A stretch of DNA of 64,000 nt, taken from positions 1,116,001 through 1,180,000 of the forward strand of contig JAJTUP010000015.1 of NCBI GenBank assembly GCA_021399435.1, in the 5' to 3' direction. Under the pieces are notes generated by a model. That model did not search any database. It was not told the DNA's origin and saw only the letters and a program-made list of their open reading frames with translations. The position numbers and the translations under genes were made by a program. The DNA comes from Diaporthe sp. PMI_573. Its lineage: Eukaryota; Ascomycota; Sordariomycetes; Diaporthales; Diaporthaceae. Below, piece by piece: positions 56,427 through 64,000 of the stretch (the stretch's first letter is position 1; each line of letters starts with the position of its first letter).

Positions 56427-58115
56427 CGCCTCCGCGGCCATATTCTACTGGGCTCGGGTATGAGTCTCCGACCGAGCACACGGTCGATCGCACTGTGACG
56501 TCTGCCATGGCCACGAGCCATTTGTTCCACAGACTGAATGAGCTGCAGCAGACCCAACGGGTTCAAAACCCGGCCTTGGACAATTTGGTTTCCAAGGTCG
56601 AGAAGACCGACGTGCTGAAGGCGGTTGGAATCAGAGACAGAATCGCGTGCTTCCAATGGACGTGGTTCACATCTACAATGGCAACAGGGGGTGTTGCCAA
56701 TGTCCTTGCAACTGGTGAGATAACAACAATAGTCACTGCTCGAGAGATTCGGGACACGACGTTGAGTATTGACCTGCCTAGTTCCCTTCCGGTCTCAGTG
56801 GCTTTATACCGTTGGAGCCATCTTCTTCATCTTCAACGTTTGTCTGTTCTTAATCAACACAGCTCTTCTTCTCATGAGATTTCATCTACGGCCAGGGAGC
56901 TTTCGTCACTCCTTTACTGACAAGTTTGAGTCCCTCTTCATACCGGCCTCTGTGAGTACATGGACCTCAGCACATGAATGTCATGACGCCGCTAACAAGG
57001 TCAAAGCTTGTCTCGTGAGTTCACAGTCCGAGTTCGGGAGATCATGATTGCTGACTTCACCGAAGCGTCGGCACTATTCTGATAAACATCTGCCAGTATG
57101 GCGTCCCAAAGACTGGCCCCTGGCTTCTGGCCACAATGGAGGCCCTATTTTGGATATGGACAGTGGCAGCTATCCTTATTAGTGCCGGTATATATCTGAT
57201 TCTTTGGTCTACACTGTGAGCACTCCTAATGTAACACGTCCCTTGTAGTCCTGTCCAAAACTGACCTTGCTACAGAATATTTCCTATCCACACCATGACC
57301 CCCGTGTGGGTATTTCCAGCCTACCCACTCCTGCTCACAGCCCCTTTTGCGGGCAACCTCATCAACTCGTCCATCAAGGTTGGGAATACGAGTACCCTGA
57401 ATGCTTTACCGATAGCTATGGCCGCAGTTGCTGTGCAGGGGATGGGGTTCTGTCTGTCTTTTATGATCCTTGCCGCCTTTGTATATAGGCTCATGACGCA
57501 GAAGTTGCCGCGGGATATGCAACGGCCTGGTGTCTTCATTTCGATCGGACCTAGTGGCTTCACCGCGGCCGGGCTCGGTAAGCACCAGCGACACATTTAC
57601 AACCCCCTGCCATGGATTCCTGCAACCAAGCTGACCGGCCTCATTCGCAGTTCAACTCGGGGGTTTGGCAGGTGAGATCCTTCCGGATGACTTCATGATG
57701 CCTGGTATGACGAGTCACGCTGTGTTCATCCTGAAGCTATTATCTGCCATGATCGGGCTGTGGTTATGGGGCCTCGCCATCTGGTCGGTGCTACCTCGCT
57801 CAGATCAACGATTGACCAGTCTGTTGACAAAGCTGCTCCAGGTTCTTTCTCGTATCCGTTGGTAGCTTCTGGAAATACGCCCGGCCAGAACACGAGGCCA
57901 AGATTGGCTTCCAGATGACCTTCTTCTCTTTCGTTTTCCCGAACACGGCGCTTTTGACCGCAACATACCAAATAGCGAACGCGTTCAGCAGCAGGCCGCT
58001 CCAGATCGTCGGATGTGCCATGACTGGACTGCTGGTTCTTGTCTGGGCTATCATATTCTTCACCATGATCCGCTGCATCTGGAAACGAGAGCTGTTATGG
58101 CCCAAAGAGGAGTAG
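56423..58115 (+). CDS. TDT/SLAC1-family transporter (Mae1/Ssu1-like)
   Basis: Plasma-membrane anion carrier of the tellurite-resistance/dicarboxylate transporter family, which includes malate permease Mae1 and sulfite pump Ssu1; the substrate cannot be told here. Seven exons: 56423-56714, 56782-56951, 57007-57014 (8 nt), 57066-57215, 57276-57577, 57651-57783, 57842-58115; 442 residues, all phases close. Conserved blocks: WFTSTMATGGVANVLATVPF, SLVSVGTILINICQYGVPKTGPWL, IHTMTPVWVFPAYPLLLTAPFAG, RPGVFISIGPSGFTAAGL, LWLWGLAIWFFLVSVGSFWKYARP, MTFFSFVFPNTALLTAT. About ten hydrophobic segments, as expected. A later in-frame ATG (56507-56509) is an alternative start. Confidence 0.9.
57007..57014 (+). 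other. 8-nt micro-exon of the transporter gene
   Basis: CTTGTCTC lies between ..AAG| and |GTGAGT, flanked by introns of 55 and 51 nt with branch sites GCTAAC and GCTGAC. It supplies the bridge of PAS-LVS-VGTILIN. Skipping it changes the frame. Confidence 0.75.
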
Positions 58116-58821
58116 TTCTAGAGAGTCGTTTGCAGCAGGACACCCGATGCTGCAACTATAGGATGAATGAACGGTGGAAGAAGCCAAAGTCAGCAGGTGT
58201 ACCGACCAATAGAGGATTGTCTGCCCCATGTAACTCGAAGACACGAATATGCGGGTGTGAAATGCGCGATGGGTCATGTCGGCTTAGATCGAATGCCTAG
58301 ACTCCAGAGGCAGAAGGTTGGCGCCTAATGCGCCGCGGACGCAAGTTCGCAGAGGGCAGAACATGTTCCTCACACACGGTGGGGCAAGAGGCGTGTATAC
58401 ACAATGGTGAGCTTGCCCTGCTCCCAGCCGCGAAACACTCGATGAGAAGCTTGCCACGTTGTAGAACATCCCTACATCTTTCAATCACGCATTCCATCAC
58501 TCGAGAAGAGAGAAACGGCAGTCTATAAAAGACCTAATGTAGGCCGGGTCATTATATTCGTAACAGATTTGCGCTTCTATTAATGCCAATTTATCGTCCC
58601 GTTGGTCTTAGCGAGACCACTTCAACACATGCTCCTCGTGCCTCTCATGGCACACCGCTTGCTTCAAGCAAAGCGTAATTTCGGGTACAGCGACTGTTGA
58701 TCAACGCCCCCGAGGTCCTTCCAACCGAGGTTCGTGGAGCCGAGGACGCTTTCATTCACAGTCGAGGCTCCGGTGGAGATCTATGCGCCGGTCTCGATGT
58801 TGGGATGAGGTCGGCTTGCGA
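58116..58821. other. Convergent 3' region, transporter / small TM protein
   Basis: About 700 bp between stop codons on opposite strands; no gene seen. Confidence 0.6.
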
Positions 58822-59037
58822 TTATTTCTTTGCTCCGCCCTTGCCGCCCTTTTTCTCCTTCTTTTTCTTTTGCTCGGGCTTAAGTGTGGCGAAATGGATG
58901 TACCAGATGAAGACACCTTCCAGGATGAGGATGAGGAGAACGACGATGAGGATGGTGAAGAGGTACGGCTGGTCGTTGAGGGCAGCGACGGCCTGAGGCG
59001 TGGCGCCGATCTTGCTGAACCAATCGAATTGACCCAT
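58822..59037 (-). CDS. Small single-TM protein with Lys-rich tail
   Basis: 71 residues. Short polar N-terminus MGQFDWFSKIGATPQAVAAL, one strong membrane segment YLFTILIVVLLILILEGVFIW (about 25-45), then a Lys/Gly-rich cytosolic-type tail (KKKKEKKGGKGGAKK). This topology fits a small endoplasmic-reticulum or other organelle membrane protein, but I do not recognise the family. The ATG at 59037 is the only one that includes the N-terminus, and composition differs sharply from surrounding non-coding DNA. Divergent from mrps5 with 888 bp between. Confidence 0.75.
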   Translation of the reverse strand: MGQFDWFSKIGATPQAVAALNDQPYLFTILIVVLLILILEGVFIWYIHFATLKPEQKKKKEKKGGKGGAKK

Positions 59038-59925
59038 GGTCGGTCGTTCTTATTGAATTATGGGAGGGGTGACAGAAACGACTGTGTCTGTTTAGCTTGC
59101 TCTGCAAGACGGCGGTGGGTTCTTGGCCTTGGAGAAGTGAAGAGGAATATAAACAACTGGACCAGCAGATGGCGAAAGAGGCTATTCGCAGAAGTGAATA
59201 GAGGGAAAAGAAGATCGGAGGCAGAAACAGAAAGGAGAGCGCATGCACATGATACAAACCATCTGGGCAGGACGAGAGAATGGGTCCCGGGCCAATTCGT
59301 CTCACCCCAGGAGGGCTACAGGCCAGAATAGGGGAGCCGTCGAGGAGATCGAAACCCGACGGTTTCAGGATTGCGGCAGACTGAACTCATGGCGAGTGAA
59401 CTAAGCGCGGCCCAATTGGCTGGCCGCCTCATCGTCCCATCCATTCACGGGGGCCGCCAAGACCCGGAACGTGTTCACTGGCTAAGCCTCGAGCGGTTGG
59501 CCTCGCGTGACGACTGCTGTTGATATCCGCAGAGCTTGACGACTGCTGCAGCCGACGTTGCAGTTTGAGGCTCTTCTGAGGCTGTCCGTGGCGGGTATTG
59601 GGGGTGCCTACCCCGTGGGTACCCGGGGCAAATACCTTGCTTGGCACAGGAGCAATTGCACCGAGTTTGAAGGGTGCTGCGTGCTACACAGTACACAGTA
59701 CCTAGGTACCTAGGCAGTCTGTGAAGGCTACGTATCTCTGTGTCCTTAGTCATCAAGAGCGAAGCCACCCCTGTCGAAAATTTGGTGACGGGCTCGTGAG
59801 CTTGCGGCCGAGCAAAGAGCTACACAGCTATACTCCACGTATTGCTTGACGCCTGCACGAGTCCACGGGTCCCAACGATCCATGCGCCATTCCAGGCCAC
59901 GTCGCCTACCATTCCTTCGGCAGCC
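59038..59925. other. Divergent upstream region with CCTAGG repeat
   Basis: 888 bp between the small TM gene and mrps5. A TACCTAGGTACCTAGG array sits at 59697-59716, about 210 bp above the mrps5 ATG. No other gene seen. Confidence 0.6.
59697..59716. repeat. TACCTAGGTACCTAGG palindrome, exact 20-mer copy
   Basis: Identical over 20 bp to 27829-27848, in the same orientation. Confidence 0.85.
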
Positions 59926-61470
59926 ATGAGTGTGGCTACACCTGCTGCCAGGCGCCTGCTCTGCAGGTCTCTGGCAGCCAACTCCGCGAAAACTTCCGCG
60001 CGAGCCGCCGCCGCAGCCGCCGCTCCGGGTTCACTATGCCAACGACACAATTTCCACGCCTCGGCGCCCATGGCAGGGAGGAAGAGGTCGCCTTTCAAGA
60101 ATGTCAAGGCCGATGAGTTGGATCTGAGCAACCCCGAGACGAGGAGAAGGTTCAAGGAGGAGTCGCTACCCGACTGGGATGAAACTGATCTCAAGTCTCT
60201 CAAGAAGAAATATACGCCAGAGCAGCTGAGCGCAGTACAGCTGGGCGAGAAGGTCATTGATACGGATGACCTGGCGGTGCAGGGTAGGATACGGAACGAC
60301 CCGTACGCGTTCGAGTACCTCGAGGACTTCTCAAAGGTCCGCCCCGTCGTGGACAAGCGTGTCAAGAACTACCGGCCGGTTGATACGACTGCGAAATTCA
60401 TGACACCGGATGAGTTCGGCGACGACTTTGTCGAATTCGTGCGCCAATTGAACGAAAAGCGCGGTGTATCGCATGATATAACCTACGAGCAGGCGCTCAA
60501 CATGTACGAGGACATGCGGTCCAAGATGTTGAATAGCAACCCTGAGGAGGCATTGTCGACGGACGAGCTTGTGGGAACCATGGACAGGGTCGTTGGCGAG
60601 ACGGAGGTGGCACGGCAAGGCGCCCTAGAGGATCTGGCAAAAGGCATAGACAGCGAAGGCCCAGAAGAGATCTCAGACTTGGAGGCATACAAATATCTCA
60701 TGGAGCGCAATTCCATGACTGGGTTCGACGGCGGCGATACCCACCTGGCGCCCGACCTGCCAGACAAGGTGCCTGGCGTGGCTGGCCTGTACAAGCGGCA
60801 GATGGACGAGTCTGACGGGGGCCTGGATCCCGAAGGCACGTACCAGGAGCTGAAGAAGAAGACGGGCATGAGCGTGCGCGAGATCCTCGACATCTTCAAC
60901 AAGCAGACCAAGATCCTGGTGCGCAGGTACGTCTCCAACCAGACGCGTCTGGGAAAGATCCGCAGCACCTACATCCTCGCCATGGCCGGCAACGGAAACG
61001 GGCGCCTGGGCATCGGCGAGGCCAAGTCTGTGGACTCGGAGGTTTCCGTCATGAAGGCGAAGCTATCGGCTATCCAGAACATGGTGCCAATCCGGAGATA
61101 CGAGAACAGGACAATCTACGGCAATGTGGAGGCCAAGGTTGGAGGCACAATCGTTCAGATGTACACGCGGCCACCTGGTATGTTTGATTTGACCCCACGA
61201 GACTTCCTAGTCCAGACGCCCAGGAGTCTTCTGCTAACATGTGCAAAAGGATTTGGTCTCCGTGTCTCCCACCGCATGTTCGAGATTGCTCGTCTTGCAG
61301 GTATCTCTGACCTCTCCGTGAGGATGCCTCGCTCGCGCAACCCCATGAACTCTGTCAAGGCCTGCTTCCAGGCCCTGACGAACCAGCCCGACCCGGAACT
61401 CATTGCGCTCGGCAGGGGCAAGAAGCTCGTCGATGCGCGAAAAGTCTACTATGGTGGTGCTGTACATTAG
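59926..61470 (+). CDS. mrps5: Mitochondrial small-subunit ribosomal protein uS5m
   Basis: Mitoribosome small-subunit protein. Exon 1 59926-61177, intron 61178-61249 (72 nt, branch GCTAAC), exon 2 61250-61470; 490 residues. Ala/Arg/Ser-rich presequence (about 1-50), a long charged fungal extension, and the S5 domain in the last third: LGKIRSTYILAMAGNGNGRLGIGEAKS, VPIRRYENRTIYGNVEAKVG, TRPPGFGLRVSHRMFEIARLAGISDLSVRMPRSRNPMNSVKACFQAL. The intron has no in-frame stop, so the unspliced frame would insert 24 residues inside the S5 domain. An in-frame ATG at 59842 exists but 59926 directly precedes the presequence. Confidence 0.95.
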   Translation: MSVATPAARRLLCRSLAANSAKTSARAAAAAAAPGSLCQRHNFHASAPMAGRKRSPFKNVKADELDLSNPETRRRFKEESLPDWDETDLKSLKKKYTPEQLSAVQLGEKVIDTDDLAVQGRIRNDPYAFEYLEDFSKVRPVVDKRVKNYRPVDTTAKFMTPDEFGDDFVEFVRQLNEKRGVSHDITYEQALNMYEDMRSKMLNSNPEEALSTDELVGTMDRVVGETEVARQGALEDLAKGIDSEGPEEISDLEAYKYLMERNSMTGFDGGDTHLAPDLPDKVPGVAGLYKRQMDESDGGLDPEGTYQELKKKTGMSVREILDIFNKQTKILVRRYVSNQTRLGKIRSTYILAMAGNGNGRLGIGEAKSVDSEVSVMKAKLSAIQNMVPIRRYENRTIYGNVEAKVGGTIVQMYTRPPGMFDLTPRDFLVQTPRSLLLTCAKGFGLRVSHRMFEIARLAGISDLSVRMPRSRNPMNSVKACFQALTNQPDPELIALGRGKKLVDARKVYYGGAVH

Positions 61471-61748
61471 ACGGCGCTCCTGTGAATATATGTGTATAAT
61501 GAAGCACCTCCGAGCCCCGATTTCCTGGATCAAGTCCATACCACGAATGACCAAAATATTCGTGCCCGAGCTGGCCCGCAGGTGCGGAACAATCTCGCAC
61601 AAAATCGAGGAAAGTCGATCCATGCCATGTTCAGGGTGTCTATCCGTGTACAGGGTCGTGCCATTTGCCTAGTGACGCAGCAAATGTAGACGGTGAGCAC
61701 AGAGCGTCTCCATGTTTCGATTGGTGAATCTTCAATTCCCATACATCC

Positions 61749-62100
61749 TCAACGTTGTGCCTGGTCGCCCCAGTCAATCTCCTGCTGCAGGACGATGCTG
61801 TAGACGCTCGCCTTGAGGAGAGTGAACACCAGGCTTGTCTTCCGCTCGAGCTCGCGCAGGCCGTCGAGGATCTCGGTCGTGGGCCGGGCGGCCATGTTGT
61901 CGAGAATAGCGGCAAGCTGCGAATAGAAAAAGGCCCGACGTCAGCGCTGGGATTTCGGAGTCAAGGGGAATTAAAGGTTTCGCGAGACATACGGTCTTCA
62001 TGTTGTCTGCCAATCTTTCGTACTCGTCCAGCACCTCCTGCTCTAGTGGGGAGAGCTCTGGAGGCGATAGCAGTGCGCTCGATGCTGGTCGGTCGTCCAT
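61749..62100 (-). CDS. dad3: DASH complex subunit Dad3
   Basis: Outer-kinetochore DASH/Dam1 ring subunit that couples chromosomes to microtubules. Exon 1 62100-61993, intron 61992-61917 (76 nt), exon 2 61916-61749; 91 residues, the usual size. The protein begins MDDRPASSALLSPPELSPLE, continues LEQEVLDEYERLADNMKT|LAAILDNM, and ends TEILDGLRELERKTSLVF, SVYSIVLQQEIDWGDQAQR. Small helical protein. Divergent from the COG7-like gene with 356 bp between starts. Confidence 0.93.
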
Positions 62101-62456
62101 CTTTGCGGCTTGCGTCAGTGGCTGGATGGCAGGTGCTTTAGGAGTGTTCTGGCGTCGCGTGGTCGAAGCAAGAAGACGCGTCAGTCGTCGTGGAGATCTT
62201 ACCGTGGGGGTTGTTGTCGGACCCCAGGTTTAGCCCCACTTGTGCCTGCGGCTCACCTACCGCTGGGCTGGCTGTATCGGTACTTTGGATACTGCTGAAC
62301 ATTTGCTGTGTGTTAGGTGACGGTACAACATCAAGACAGCTCACTCAACTAAACCTCCACCACCATCACAGGTCGACCATCTCTCATGAGTCCACAACTA
62401 TTTCGAAGCCCGAATTTTTCCCACAAGGTCTCTCCCTCCCCGGGCGACAAGTTGAG
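62101..62456. promoter_or_regulatory. Divergent upstream region, DAD3 / COG7-like gene
   Basis: 356 bp between opposite start codons. The plus-strand frame is open upstream to 62190 but looks non-coding there (His-rich, simple sequence). No factor site recognised. Confidence 0.45.
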
Positions 62457-63737
62457 ATGTCGTGGGACTCAAAATCCACAGTGTCTCGTCGGAGACAAAA
62501 TAGCAGTGCGGCAGCCGCGCGCTCAAGAGGGCTCTCAATACACATGCGCAATGCCAGCAAAGCGACAGGAGCGGCTTCAACACCGGTCAAGGTCGACCCC
62601 AAGTCCGCACACACGTCAGACCCCTTCCTGCAGGAGTTCCTGAACCCGGCATTCGACCCGGCAGAGTACCTCAACCAGACGCTGCCGCCCCTCCAGGGCC
62701 CGTCGTCATCGCTGAGGTCCTCGACGACGGGCAGGGGCGCGGCTCCCTTGGCCCAGCTGTCGAGCGAGGCCCAGGAGCTCCTGACGCAGCTCAACGCCCA
62801 CACGACGCGCCTCGCGACTACGCTCACGCAGCTGACCGACGACATCATCCGCAGCGGCAGCAGGCTGGCGTACGAGGTCGAGCTGCTCCGGGGCGAGACG
62901 CTTGGTCTGGCCGAGACGCTCACCGAGGGCCCGCTGCGGGAAGACCTGGAGAGATTCGTCCCGGCCGGCATCGAGCACACGGCCGCATCCACCAGGCGGG
63001 CCTCCTTTGGTAGCCTGGCACCCCCGACGCCGTTCCCCGAGAAGGATAAGGACTCGCCCCCGCCCCCGACCCCTGCCACAGCGGCGGCGGCGGTGGCGGA
63101 CAACAGCAAGAAGACGGCCGTCGCCGAGGTCGCCGAGGACGAGCCGGCATACATATCGCAACTGAGGACGCTGACGCTGGTCCGCTCGCGCCTCGACTCC
63201 GTGATCAAGACATTCGGGGACGCAATGGACTTTGTCTTCCCGCCGTCCGAGGTCTCGGTCAGCTCGGGCTTCCTGTCCGTCTCGGCCCCCGACTTCCCGG
63301 ACATGCACACGGCCTCCAAGGAGCAGATCAGCACCGAGGAGAAGGGCCAGAAGACCCTCAGGAGGCTGCGCGACGAGATCTCGGGCCTGCTGGCCAAGGG
63401 CAACCCCGACCCGGTGAGGGGCGTCGAGGGCGCCACCAAGAGGGTGGAGGAGCTCAAGGAGCTGCTTGCGGTGTGGAAAGGCACGGCGGAGGAGAAGGGC
63501 CGGCAGAGGTTCGTGGAGAACCTTGCGCGGATGGTCGAGGACCGGCATAGGGAGTTGGTGAAGGAGGCGGAGGCGCAAAGGGAGCAGGCGTTGAGGGAGA
63601 GTCGGGGCAGGCAGGACGACGATGGCTCCAGGAGAGACCCGGGCAGCTCCTCCGAGCCCGGGATTGCGGAGGCTAGAGGGTCCATGGGCGGATACGGGTT
63701 TATGACCCAGTGGCAGAAGCTAAGAAATGGGCTGTGA
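62457..63737 (+). CDS. COG7-like subunit of the conserved oligomeric Golgi complex
   Basis: Putative Golgi vesicle-tethering protein. Single exon, 426 residues from ATG 62457 (MSWDSKSTVSRRRQ). A Ser/Arg-rich leader precedes LQEFLNPAFDPAEYLNQTLPPL (about 60-80), which resembles the start of the COG7/Vps51-type N-terminal region; then long heptad-rich helices (AQELLTQLNAHTTRLATTL, TLTLVRSRLDSVIKTFGDAMDF, TLRRLRDEISGLLAKG, EELKELLAVWKGTAEEKGR), a Pro/Ala linker in the middle and a charged C-terminal coil. The assignment is by pattern only; another coiled-coil tether is possible. Confidence 0.68.
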   Translation: MSWDSKSTVSRRRQNSSAAAARSRGLSIHMRNASKATGAASTPVKVDPKSAHTSDPFLQEFLNPAFDPAEYLNQTLPPLQGPSSSLRSSTTGRGAAPLAQLSSEAQELLTQLNAHTTRLATTLTQLTDDIIRSGSRLAYEVELLRGETLGLAETLTEGPLREDLERFVPAGIEHTAASTRRASFGSLAPPTPFPEKDKDSPPPPTPATAAAAVADNSKKTAVAEVAEDEPAYISQLRTLTLVRSRLDSVIKTFGDAMDFVFPPSEVSVSSGFLSVSAPDFPDMHTASKEQISTEEKGQKTLRRLRDEISGLLAKGNPDPVRGVEGATKRVEELKELLAVWKGTAEEKGRQRFVENLARMVEDRHRELVKEAEAQREQALRESRGRQDDDGSRRDPGSSSEPGIAEARGSMGGYGFMTQWQKLRNGL

Positions 63738-64000
63738 GAGGAAGGCGTGACAGGGGGTCACGATCTTTGAGGCTGCTAGGTGTCTGCGACATGATACCCG
63801 TATCTTATTATAAGGAATAGGATGAGACAAAAACTGGGCCACGGCTGTCGTCTCAGTCTGAAGCTTAGGCGTTGCCAACCAAGCGCTCTGGCAATGGTGC
63901 TGCCATTGGTAACCAACTAGGATGCTTAACTCCCTTGATGCTCACACGAACTTATCATGTTTGCCGGTTAGAGGACTACACCGGTCATAAACACTGCTTC
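63738..64000. other. Downstream of COG7-like gene to window end
   Basis: 263 bp; 3' UTR-like sequence with TATTATAAGGAATA near 63804. No gene start seen. Confidence 0.5.

Noticed and set aside
56560..56585. T-arm-like CGGGTTCAAAACCCG hairpin
   Set aside because: It lies in exon 1 of the transporter with no other tRNA parts around it, so it is coding sequence.
62384..63685. 433-codon minus-strand frame opposite the COG7-like gene
   Set aside because: It is Ser/Pro/Ala-rich, mirrors the plus-strand coding sequence and has no recognisable domain; the plus frame shows heptad helices and a family-like N-terminal motif.

Overview
This window is nuclear DNA of a filamentous ascomycete (Pezizomycotina, most probably a Sordariomycete). 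The evidence is GC-rich coding sequence, short introns (about 50-170 nt) with GT..AG ends and CTAAC/CTGAC-type branch sites, closest resemblance of the proteins to filamentous-fungal families, and fungal-only families such as the rhodopsin-fold 7-TM protein and DASH subunit Dad3. I see no rRNA, tRNA, CRISPR array or recognisable transposon.

Layout, left to right: YME2/RNA12 (-, 3' end cut by the window edge) is divergent from a twin-CX9C DUF3128 gene (+). Then come cytosolic HSP70 (-), RAD57 (-), the RNA polymerase III second-largest subunit RPC2/RET1 (-), a 4.2 kb gap, a six-exon PUF RNA-binding protein (+), ribosomal protein L15 (-), an unrecognised coiled-coil protein (-) and PSP1 (-). After a 5.7 kb microsatellite-rich gap there are NFU1 (-) divergent from a HIT-zinc-finger protein (+), an unrecognised basic protein (-), a secreted alpha/beta hydrolase (-), a fungal rhodopsin-like 7-TM protein (+), a RasGEF with an N-terminal GTPase-like module (-), an unrecognised acidic protein (-), a seven-exon TDT/SLAC1-family transporter (+), a small Lys-rich single-TM protein (-), mitochondrial ribosomal protein S5 (+), DAD3 (-) and a COG7-like Golgi tether (+). 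Exon borders were worked out by hand from splice motifs, reading phase and protein-family continuity.

The genes are mostly housekeeping and do not form a dedicated cluster. Several concern mitochondria (Yme2, Nfu1, mS5/uS5m, possibly the CX9C protein), gene expression (Rpc2, PUF, L15, HIT, Psp1) and genome maintenance (Rad57, Dad3). Four head-to-head pairs share short upstream regions.

The most interesting signals are not new protein systems but sequence architecture: a 19-copy 15-bp minisatellite inside the first YME2 intron in which every unit carries 5'-splice-site-like motifs; a long, centrally placed hairpin in RPL15 intron 2; a 903-nt PUF intron that looks like an internal promoter; an 8-nt micro-exon and an upstream ORF with an ATGA stop/start overlap in the transporter gene; three stop-free introns whose lengths are multiples of three; and a dispersed TACCTAGGTA palindrome family.
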